In this document: in pieces, positions 52,929 through 60,071 of the stretch | How positions within the stretch are numbered: position 1 is the first letter of the stretch | Layout: every line of letters begins with the position of its first letter | Assembly: GCA_016716425.1 (NCBI GenBank) | Contig: JADJWJ010000006.1 | Span: 62,001 to 126,000 of the forward strand | Source of the DNA: Betaproteobacteria bacterium | GTDB lineage: Bacteria > Pseudomonadota > Gammaproteobacteria > Burkholderiales > Casimicrobiaceae | Length of the DNA: 64,000 bases | Reading direction: 5' to 3' | Translations under genes and position numbers: made by a program | Notes under the pieces: generated by a model | Databases searched by the model: none | What the model was told of the DNA's origin: nothing | What the model saw: the letters and a program-made list of their open reading frames with translations, nothing else

Positions 52929-52957
52929 AACGTATGTGGTATATCAGCAAAAGTCAA
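52929..52957 (-). promoter_or_regulatory. Sigma-70 promoter of oxc
   Basis: On the - strand TTGACT (complement of 52952-52957), a 17-base spacer and TACGTT (complement of 52929-52934) make a good promoter. Its spacer contains the palindrome at 52937-52946. On the opposite strand TTGATA (52915-52920) with GTATAT (52939-52944, 18-base spacing) could drive the regulator gene. Confidence 0.55.
52937..52946. promoter_or_regulatory. Candidate operator TGGTATATCA of the GntR/FCD regulator
   Basis: TGGTATATCA is a near-perfect dyad of the kind bound by FadR/FCD-type GntR proteins (TGGT-N-ACCA-like). It lies in the spacer of the oxc promoter and overlaps the -10 of the divergent gntR promoter. A bound regulator would block both. 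The remainder of the 52739-53146 gap shows no gene. Confidence 0.5.
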
Positions 52958-53146
52958 CACGGTTTCCAGACACCGAAACGCCTATGCGGCACTGCGACAC
53001 GCATGCAATTTCGCTCGGCCGCGCGGCGCCATCCGCGTTGCGGGGCGGCGATGTCGACCACGCGTGCTGCGCCGCACACAGCCAGCGCGCGGGCTGATCG
53101 CCCCACCCCGCGCCCGACCCCACGCCAGACGCCGGCCGCCCGTCCG

Positions 53147-53851
53147 ATGGACCTCTCCGAGCAATCGTCCGTGCTGCCGCCGCTGACGCCGATCAACGCT
53201 TCGGCCAGCCTGCGCGACCAGGCGTACGCGGCGCTGAAGCAGATGATCACCGAGGCGGACATCTACGCGCATCCGGACGAGATCCGGCTCGACGAGAAGC
53301 AGCTCTCCGCCGCGCTCGGCGTGTCGCGCACGCCGATCCGCGAGGCGATGACGCTGCTCGAGCAGGAAGGCTTCCTGCGCACCGAGCCGCGCCGCGGCAT
53401 CTTCATCGTCCGCAAGACGAAGAAGCAGATCATCGAGATGATCGAGATCTGGGCGGCGCTCGAGAGCATGGCGGCACGGCTCGCCACGCTCAACGCGTCG
53501 GACGCGGACATCGCCGCGCTGCGCCGGATGTTCGACGAGTTCCGCACGTCGACGCCCGCCGAGCACATCGACGAGTACTCGGACGCCAACATCGCGTTCC
53601 ACCAGGCGATCATCCGGCTGTCCGGCTCGGGGCTGATGGAACGCATGATCGACAACCTGTTCATCCACGTGCGCGCGATCCGGAAGATGACGATCTCGCA
53701 GAGCGACCGCGCAGCGCGCTCGATCGTCGACCACATGCGGATCATCGAGGCGCTGGAGCGGCGCGACACCGAGGCGGCCGAGCGGCTGGTCCGCCAGCAT
53801 TCGCTCGACCTCGCCGCGCACGTCGACAAGCACTGCGACTTCCTCGACTGA
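53147..53851 (+). CDS. GntR family regulator with FCD domain
   Basis: Regulator of 234 residues. The winged helix lies at residues ~25-85 (LDEKQLSAALGVSRTPIREA, LLEQEGFLRTEPRRGIFIV). The C-terminal FCD ligand-binding domain has the metal/ligand residues in DANIAFHQAIIRLS and DHMRIIEALERRD plus a late histidine. It stands between divergent oxc-frc and fdh genes and ends four bases before fdhB, so it is co-transcribed with the formate dehydrogenase. It probably senses an oxalate-pathway compound. ATG 53147 is chosen; the upstream frame has no homology. Confidence 0.88.
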   Translation: MDLSEQSSVLPPLTPINASASLRDQAYAALKQMITEADIYAHPDEIRLDEKQLSAALGVSRTPIREAMTLLEQEGFLRTEPRRGIFIVRKTKKQIIEMIEIWAALESMAARLATLNASDADIAALRRMFDEFRTSTPAEHIDEYSDANIAFHQAIIRLSGSGLMERMIDNLFIHVRAIRKMTISQSDRAARSIVDHMRIIEALERRDTEAAERLVRQHSLDLAAHVDKHCDFLD

Positions 53852-53855
53852 AGGG

Positions 53856-55547
53856 ATGAACGAAACTGCCCGCATCGACACTTCGGCGCTGTCGCGCCGC
53901 GGCCCGCGCGCGCAGCCGAAGGGCCGCGCGGTGGACCCGGCGGCGGCCCAGGAAATCGCGGCGCTGCTGGGCGGCGCGCCGCGCCGGCGCGACCTGCTGA
54001 TCGAGTTCCTCCACCGCATCCAGGACCGCCACGGCCATCTGTCGGCGGCGCACCTCGCCGCGCTCGCGGCCGAGATGCGGCTCGCGATGACCGAGGTCTA
54101 CGAGGTCGCCACGTTCTACCACCACTTCGACGTCGTGAAGGAGGGCGAGGCCGCACCGCCGGCGCTGACCGTGCGTGTGTGCGCGACGCTGTCGTGCAAG
54201 CTCGCCGGCGGCGACGCGCTGCTCTCCGAGGTCGAGGCGCTGCGTGCGGCGGGCGTGCGCGTGCTGCCGGCGCCGTGCATCGGGCGCTGCGAGCACGCGC
54301 CGGCGGCCGTCGTCGGCCGCCATCCGGTCGACCGCGCGACGGCGGCCAAGGTCGCCGACGCGATCGCGGCGAAGCGAACCGAGGCGCCGCTCCCGTCGTG
54401 CATCGGCTACGCGGAATACGTCGCCGGCGGCGGTTATCGGCTGTTGCGCGAGTGCGTCGGCGGCGCGCGCGCCGTCGACGCGGTGATCGCGCAGCTCGAG
54501 CACTCGGCGCTGCGGGGCCTGGGCGGCGCGGGCTTCCCGACCGGACGCAAGTGGAAGATCGTGCGCGCGGAACCCGCGCCGCGGCTGGTCGCGATCAACA
54601 TCGACGAGGGCGAGCCCGGCACGTACAAGGACCGCCATTACCTCGAACGCGACCCGCACCGCTTCCTCGAGGGCATGCTGATCGCCGCGTGGGCGGTGGG
54701 GGCCGACGACGTCTACGTCTACCTGCGCGACGAGTATGCGGCGTGCCGCGCGCTGCTCACGCGCGAGATCGCCGCGCTCGCGGCCGACCCGCCGTGCGCA
54801 CTGCCGCGCGTCCACCTGCGCCGCGGCGCAGGCGCGTACATCTGCGGCGAAGAGTCCGCGATGATCGAATCGATCGAGGGCAAGCGCGGCATGCCGCGCC
54901 TGCGCCCGCCGTACGTCGCGCAGGTCGGGCTGTTCGGGCGGCCGACGCTCGAGCACAACCTGGAGACGCTGTACTGGGTCCGCGACATCCTGGAAAAGGG
55001 CGCCGAATGGTTTGCCGGCCAGGGGCGCCACGGCCGCAAGGGCCTGCGCTCGTTCTCCGTGTCCGGTCGCGTGAAGAAGCCGGGCGTCCACGTCGCGCCG
55101 GCCGGCGTCACGCTGCGCGAGCTGGTGGCCGAGTTCTGCGGCGGAATGCAGGACGGCCACGAGCTGTACGCGTACCTGCCGGGCGGCGCCTCCGGCGGCA
55201 TCCTGCCCGCATCGCTCGCCGACGTGCCGCTCGACTTCGACACATTGCAGCCGCACGGCTGCTTCATCGGCTCGGCGGCGGTGATCGTGCTGTCGCAGCA
55301 CGACCGCGCGCGCGACGCGGCGCAGAACATGATGGAGTTCTTCGCCGACGAGTCGTGCGGCCAGTGCACGCCGTGCCGCGTGGGCACGCAGAAAGCCGTG
55401 GCGCTGATGCGTGCGCCGCACTGGGACCGGCCGTTGCTTGCCGACCTGTCGCAGGCGATGGCCGATGCGTCGATCTGCGGACTGGGGCAGGCGGCGCCCA
55501 ATCCGATCGCGTGTGTCGTGAAGTACTTCCCGCACGAAGTCGAGTGA
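53856..55547 (+). CDS. fdhB: Formate dehydrogenase diaphorase subunit, NuoE-NuoF fusion
   Basis: Fused NAD-reducing subunit of 563 residues. The NuoE part (~1-170) has [2Fe-2S] cysteines in CATLSCKLAGG and CIGRCEHAP. The NuoF part follows: FMN/NAD loop RGLGGAGFPTGRKWK, GEPGTYKDRHYLERDPHRF, and the [4Fe-4S] site ESCGQCTPCRVGT. A single fused beta subunit with a separate alpha subunit is the layout of two-subunit NAD-linked enzymes such as Methylorubrum Fdh1. It takes electrons from FdhA and reduces NAD+ in the cytoplasm. The fdhA gene starts seven bases after its stop. Confidence 0.9.
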   Translation: MNETARIDTSALSRRGPRAQPKGRAVDPAAAQEIAALLGGAPRRRDLLIEFLHRIQDRHGHLSAAHLAALAAEMRLAMTEVYEVATFYHHFDVVKEGEAAPPALTVRVCATLSCKLAGGDALLSEVEALRAAGVRVLPAPCIGRCEHAPAAVVGRHPVDRATAAKVADAIAAKRTEAPLPSCIGYAEYVAGGGYRLLRECVGGARAVDAVIAQLEHSALRGLGGAGFPTGRKWKIVRAEPAPRLVAINIDEGEPGTYKDRHYLERDPHRFLEGMLIAAWAVGADDVYVYLRDEYAACRALLTREIAALAADPPCALPRVHLRRGAGAYICGEESAMIESIEGKRGMPRLRPPYVAQVGLFGRPTLEHNLETLYWVRDILEKGAEWFAGQGRHGRKGLRSFSVSGRVKKPGVHVAPAGVTLRELVAEFCGGMQDGHELYAYLPGGASGGILPASLADVPLDFDTLQPHGCFIGSAAVIVLSQHDRARDAAQNMMEFFADESCGQCTPCRVGTQKAVALMRAPHWDRPLLADLSQAMADASICGLGQAAPNPIACVVKYFPHEVE

Positions 55548-55554
55548 CTCCCCG

Positions 55555-58350
55555 ATGAACGCACCGCGCGAACCGGATATGGCGCAGGAGTCGATCGCCT
55601 TTCGCCTGAACGGCCGCGACGTCGCCGCGCGCCCGGGCGAAACGCTGATCGAAGTCGCGGACCGGCTGGGCGTACCGATCCCGCGCCTGTGCTACAAGCC
55701 CGGCCTGCGGCCCGACGGCAACTGCCGCTCGTGCATGGTCGAGATCGAGGGCGAACGCGTGCTGGCGCCGTCGTGCTGCCGCGCGCCCACGGCGGGGATG
55801 GAGGTGCGGACCGACAGCGCGCGCGCCGTGCACGCGCAGAAGACGGTCGTCGAGATGCTCGTCGCCGACGTGCCGGACCGCGTTTACAAGCCCGATTCGG
55901 AACTGGAGCACTGGCGCCGCGAACTCGGCATCGGCAAGGCGCGCTTCGCCGCGCGCGAACAGCCGGAGGCCGACCTCTCGCACCCGGCGATGGCGGTCAA
56001 CCTCGACGCCTGCATCCAGTGCACGCGCTGCGTGCGTGCCTGCCGCGAGGCGCAGGTCAACGACGTCATCGGCTACGCGTACCGCGGCGCGCGCTCCGCG
56101 ATCGTGTTCGACCTCGACGACCCCATGGGCGACTCGACGTGCGTCGCGTGCGGCGAGTGCGTGCAGGCGTGCCCGACCGGTGCGCTCGCACCGGCGAACG
56201 ACGCGTACCTGAAGCCGGTCGACCGGCAGGTCGCCTCCGTGTGCCCGTACTGCGGTGTGGGCTGCCAGCTCACCTATCACGTGCACGGCAACGCCATCGT
56301 GCGCGTCGAGGGGCGCGACGGCCCGGCGAACCACGAGCGGCTGTGCGTGAAGGGCCGCTTCGGCTTCGACTACGTTGCGCACTCGCAGCGGCTCACCCGG
56401 CCGCTGATCCGGCGCGAAGGCGCGCCGAAGACCGCCGGTTTCACGATGAACCCGGCCGACCCGCTGTCCGTGTTCCGCGAGGCGACGTGGGACGAGGCGA
56501 TGGCGCTCGCGGCGGGGACGTTCAGGCGCATACGCGACGTGCGCGGGCCGCAGGCGCTCGCCGGCTTCGGCTCGGCGAAGGGCTCCAACGAGGAGGCGTA
56601 CCTGTTCCAGAAGCTCGTCCGCACGGGCTTCGGCTCCAACAACGTCGACCACTGCACGCGGCTGTGCCACGCGTCGAGCGTGGCGGCGCTGCTCGAAGGC
56701 ATCGGCTCGGGCGCCGTGTCCAACCCGGTGATGGACGTCACGCAGGCCGATGTCGTGCTGCTGATCGGCGCCAACCCGGTCGTCAACCACCCGGTGGCGG
56801 CGACGTGGATCAAGAACGCGGTGAAGGCCGGCACGCGGCTTATCCTCGCCGACCCGCGGCGCTCCGAGCTCGCACGGCACGCGACGCACTATCTGCAGTT
56901 CAAGCCGGACACCGACGTCGCGCTGCTCAACGCGATGATGCACACGATCGTCGAGGAGGGGCTGGTCGCGAAGGGCTTCGTCGCCGACCGCACGAGCGGC
57001 TACGACGAGCTCGCGCGCAACGTCGCGGCATTCAGCCCGGAAGCGATGGCGCCGGTCTGCGGCATCCCGGCGCAGACCATCCGCACGGTCGCGCGGATGT
57101 TCGCGACGTCGCGCGCAGCGATGATCCTGTGGGGCATGGGCATCTCGCAGCACGTGCACGGCACCGACAACGCGCGCTGCCTGATCGCGCTCACGATGCT
57201 GACCGGACAGGTCGGCCGCCCGGGCACCGGGCTGCACCCGCTGCGCGGCCAGAACAACGTGCAGGGCGCCTCGGACGCAGGCCTCATCCCGATGGTGTTC
57301 CCGGATTACCAGCGCGTCGACAACGCGGCCGCCCACGCGAAGTTCGGTGAATTGTGGCGCGCCGACCTCGATGCGAAGCCCGGGCTCACGGTGGTCGAGA
57401 TCATGAACGCCGTCCACGCCGGCGAGATCCGCGGCATGTACGTGATGGGCGAGAACCCGGCGATGTCCGACCCGGATGTCCATCACGCGCGGGCAGCGCT
57501 GGCAAAGCTCGAGATGCTGGTCGTGCAGGACATCTTCCTCACGGAGACCGCGTACCTCGCCGACGTCGTGCTGCCGGCTTCCGCGTTTCCCGAGAAGACC
57601 GGGACGTTCACCAATACCGACCGCACGGTGCAGCTCGGGCGGCAGGCGCTCTCGCCGCCGGGCGAGGCGCGGCAGGACCTCGCGATCATCGTCGACATGG
57701 GCCGGCGGCTCGGCCTGCCGTGGAACTACGCGCACCCGCGCGACGTGTTCGCCGAGATGCGGCAGGCGATGCCGTCGATCGCCGGCATCACGTGGGAGCG
57801 GCTGGAGCGCGACCACGCGGTGACGTACCCGTGCGAGCGCGAGGGCGACCCGGGCGAGCGCGTCGTGTTCAGAGAGCGCTTCCCGACCGCCGACGGCCGC
57901 GCACGCCTCGTTCCGGCGCAGCTGATCCGCGCGGCCGAGCAGCCCGATCCCGAATACCCATACGTGCTGATCACCGGGCGCCAGCTCGAGCACTGGCACA
58001 CCGGCAGCATGACGCGGCGGACGGAGGTACTCGACGCGATCGAGCCGGGTCCGGTGGGCTCGTTCCATCCGGACGACCTCGCGGCGCTGGGCGTCGCGCC
58101 CGGCGGGACCGTCACGGTCGCGTCGCGCCGCGGCTCGGTGACGCTCTTCGCTCGCGCCGACGCCGGCACGCCGCGCGGCGCGCTGTTCATCCCGTTCTGC
58201 TACTACGAGGCGGCGGCGAACATGCTGACCAATCCCGCGCTCGACCCGTTCGGCAAGATCCCGGAGTTCAAGTACTGCGCGGTGAGGGTGACGGCGGGCG
58301 GCACGCCGGCCGAGCGCTTCGGCTACGACGCTTCCGCTTCGCCCGCCTGA
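55555..58350 (+). CDS. fdhA: Formate dehydrogenase alpha subunit (Mo/W-bisPGD)
   Basis: Catalytic subunit of 931 residues. A NuoG-like [2Fe-2S] domain (RPDGNCRSCMVEIEG) and ferredoxin-type clusters (CIQCTRCVRACREAQ, CVACGECVQACPTG) precede the cofactor part. A [4Fe-4S] site follows (CPYCGVGCQLTY). The metal-ligating Cys367 is in VDHCTRLCH, the DHCTRxCH signature of true formate dehydrogenases. Cys, and not Sec, is encoded. The enzyme oxidises formate to CO2; related two-subunit forms also reduce CO2. ATG 55579 is an alternative start. No fdhD or other maturation gene is in the window. Confidence 0.93.
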   Translation: MNAPREPDMAQESIAFRLNGRDVAARPGETLIEVADRLGVPIPRLCYKPGLRPDGNCRSCMVEIEGERVLAPSCCRAPTAGMEVRTDSARAVHAQKTVVEMLVADVPDRVYKPDSELEHWRRELGIGKARFAAREQPEADLSHPAMAVNLDACIQCTRCVRACREAQVNDVIGYAYRGARSAIVFDLDDPMGDSTCVACGECVQACPTGALAPANDAYLKPVDRQVASVCPYCGVGCQLTYHVHGNAIVRVEGRDGPANHERLCVKGRFGFDYVAHSQRLTRPLIRREGAPKTAGFTMNPADPLSVFREATWDEAMALAAGTFRRIRDVRGPQALAGFGSAKGSNEEAYLFQKLVRTGFGSNNVDHCTRLCHASSVAALLEGIGSGAVSNPVMDVTQADVVLLIGANPVVNHPVAATWIKNAVKAGTRLILADPRRSELARHATHYLQFKPDTDVALLNAMMHTIVEEGLVAKGFVADRTSGYDELARNVAAFSPEAMAPVCGIPAQTIRTVARMFATSRAAMILWGMGISQHVHGTDNARCLIALTMLTGQVGRPGTGLHPLRGQNNVQGASDAGLIPMVFPDYQRVDNAAAHAKFGELWRADLDAKPGLTVVEIMNAVHAGEIRGMYVMGENPAMSDPDVHHARAALAKLEMLVVQDIFLTETAYLADVVLPASAFPEKTGTFTNTDRTVQLGRQALSPPGEARQDLAIIVDMGRRLGLPWNYAHPRDVFAEMRQAMPSIAGITWERLERDHAVTYPCEREGDPGERVVFRERFPTADGRARLVPAQLIRAAEQPDPEYPYVLITGRQLEHWHTGSMTRRTEVLDAIEPGPVGSFHPDDLAALGVAPGGTVTVASRRGSVTLFARADAGTPRGALFIPFCYYEAAANMLTNPALDPFGKIPEFKYCAVRVTAGGTPAERFGYDASASPA

Positions 58351-58356
58351 CGGGGC

Positions 58357-58495
58357 TCTCCCGACGCGTCATCCCCTCTCCCGACGCGTCATCCCCTCTC
58401 CCGATGCGTCATCCCCTCTCCCGATGTGTCATCCCCTCTCCCGATGTGTCATCCCCTCTCCCGATGTGTCATCCCCTCTCCCGATGTGTCATCCC
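58357..58495. repeat. 20-base tandem repeat, about seven copies
   Basis: The unit CCGAYGYGTCATCCCCTCTC begins at 58361 and repeats every 20 bases through 58480. A partial seventh copy runs directly into the following hairpin. Early copies read CCGACGCG and later ones CCGATGTG, so the change spreads along the array. There are no spacers, so it is not a CRISPR. Its GTCATCCC core equals the outer end of the adjoining hairpin arm. Confidence 0.9.
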
Positions 58496-58595
58496 GACCG
58501 CAGGGAGGGATCTGCTGTTGGGTCGACTCGCTGCAATCGTCGCATCGGAACGTCATGTCATGACAGCAGATCCCTCCCTGCGGTCGGGATGACAC
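58486..58595. terminator. 33-base-pair perfect hairpin between fdhA and the TauE/SafE gene
   Basis: The arms 58486-58518 (starting GTGTCATCCCGACCGCAGGG) and 58563-58595 are exact reverse complements with a 44-base loop. The sequence type (ATCCCGACCGCAGGGAGGGAT) is a dispersed intergenic palindrome in many bacteria. Here it lies between two convergent genes and would make a very stable structure in either transcript, so bidirectional termination or 3'-end protection is likely. Confidence 0.75.
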
Positions 58596-58604
58596 GGAAC
58601 ATGG

Positions 58605-59411
58605 TCAGAGGTGGAGGGCCTTCCACCACATGTACGCACCCAGCACGAACAGCATCGTCGCGAACGCGTAGCGCAGCCGCGCGACCGGCCACGTGTGCGC
58701 GAGCCGCGCGCCGACCGGCGCCAGCAGCATGCTGGTGACGACGATCGCGGCGAGCGCCGGCAGGTACACGTAGCCGATCGAGTACGGCGGCAGCCCGGCC
58801 TTGCGCATGCCGGCGAGCATGAAGCCGATCGTGGCCGCGACGGCGATGGGCATGCCGAGCGCGGCCGACGTCGCGACCGCCGTCTGCATGCGAACGTTGC
58901 ACCGGGTCATGAACGGCACCGAGATGAACGCGCCGCCGATGCCGACCATGCCCGAGACCGTGCCGATCAGCGCGCCCATCGCGGACATGCCCGCCCAGCC
59001 GGGCAACTGCCGCGACGCGACCGGCGGGCGGTTGCGCAGCATCCGCGCGGCACCGAACCAGATGAACGCGCCGAACAGCCCGGCCATGACCGGCGCCGGC
59101 AGCGCGCTCGCGATCTGCGGGCCGAGCAGCGAGCCGGCGACGAGCCCCGGCGCCATCGCGCGCACGATCGGCCAGTTCACCGCACCTTGGGCGTGGTGCG
59201 CGCGCGCCGACGACAACGCGGTGAAGATGATGGTGGCGGCGGACGTGCCAATCGCCATCGGGACGATGTGCTCGGACGCGAAGCCCTCGTGCGAGAACAC
59301 CTCCACCAGCACCGGCACGATCGTGAAGCCGCCGCCGATGCCGAGGAGGCCCGCGAGGAAGCCGACGAACGCGCCGACCGCGAGGTAGATCGGCAGCAGC
59401 GCGAAGCTCAT
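58605..59411 (-). CDS. TauE/SafE (TSUP) family sulfite/anion exporter
   Basis: Membrane protein of 268 residues with about eight spans. The paired family motifs are AVGAFVGFLAGLLGIGGGFT in the first half and LIGTVSGMVGIGGAFISVPF in the second. Such carriers export sulfite, sulfonates or organosulfur acids; the substrate here is unknown. The persulfide-oxidising fusion, which releases sulfite, is 16 kb away, and no closer sulfur gene is present. Its stop lies ten bases from the large hairpin. Confidence 0.87.
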   Translation of the reverse strand: MSFALLPIYLAVGAFVGFLAGLLGIGGGFTIVPVLVEVFSHEGFASEHIVPMAIGTSAATIIFTALSSARAHHAQGAVNWPIVRAMAPGLVAGSLLGPQIASALPAPVMAGLFGAFIWFGAARMLRNRPPVASRQLPGWAGMSAMGALIGTVSGMVGIGGAFISVPFMTRCNVRMQTAVATSAALGMPIAVAATIGFMLAGMRKAGLPPYSIGYVYLPALAAIVVTSMLLAPVGARLAHTWPVARLRYAFATMLFVLGAYMWWKALHL

Positions 59412-59430
59412 GCGCGCGTGGCGGCGCCGG

Positions 59431-59904
59431 TCACGCGGACGGCGGCATGCGTGCGGCCAGCCTGACGATCGCCTTCCACTCGTCGCCGCTCACCGGCGTG
59501 ATCGACAGTCGGTTGCCACGGCGCAGGATCACCATGTCCGCGAGCGCCGGCTCTCCGCGCAGCTCGGGCAGCGATACGAGCCGCGTCTTCTCGACGAGGC
59601 GTACGTCGACGTGGTCCCAGCGCGGGGCATCGCGCGTCGCCTTCGCGTCGTAGTAGTCGCTCTTCGGGTCGAACTGTGTCGCGTCCGGATACGCGAACCG
59701 CGACACCTCGACGATGCCGGCGATGCCGGGCTCGGGGCAGCTCGAGTGATAGAAGAACGCGCGCTCGCCAACCTTCATGTCGCGCATGTAGTTGCGCGCC
59801 TGGTAGTTGCGCACGCCGAACCAGGGCGTGGTCCGCCCCTTCGCGCGGACGAGGTCGTCGATCGAGAACTCGTCCGGTTCGGACTTCATCAGCCAGTAGC
59901 GCAT
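59431..59904 (-). CDS. EVE domain protein
   Basis: Protein of 157 residues that is essentially one EVE (PUA-like) domain. Signatures are MRYWLMKSEPDEFSIDDL at the start, WFGVRNYQARNYMRDM, and GERAFFYHSSCPEPGIAGIV. EVE domains bind modified bases in DNA or RNA. Stand-alone versions are widespread and mostly uncharacterised. ATG 59904 gives the exact family N-terminus. It starts 19 bases before the TauE/SafE gene on the same strand. Confidence 0.92.
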   Translation of the reverse strand: MRYWLMKSEPDEFSIDDLVRAKGRTTPWFGVRNYQARNYMRDMKVGERAFFYHSSCPEPGIAGIVEVSRFAYPDATQFDPKSDYYDAKATRDAPRWDHVDVRLVEKTRLVSLPELRGEPALADMVILRRGNRLSITPVSGDEWKAIVRLAARMPPSA

Positions 59905-60071
59905 CCGGGTGCCTGCCGCGTCAGTGTCCGGTGGGAAGGTGTCGCCTCGGCCGCCCGCGCGGGGCCGGCACAACCGCAACAATTCCGTCACCGGACTGCA
60001 AAGTGTCGCCCGTAGTGTAGTCCGGCCGCGCCCCTCCGAACGCGGTCCACTTTCCCTCCAGGCACATTTCC

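Noticed and set aside
58361..58495. CRISPR array
   Set aside because: The 20-base units are contiguous without unique spacers, and no cas genes are present.
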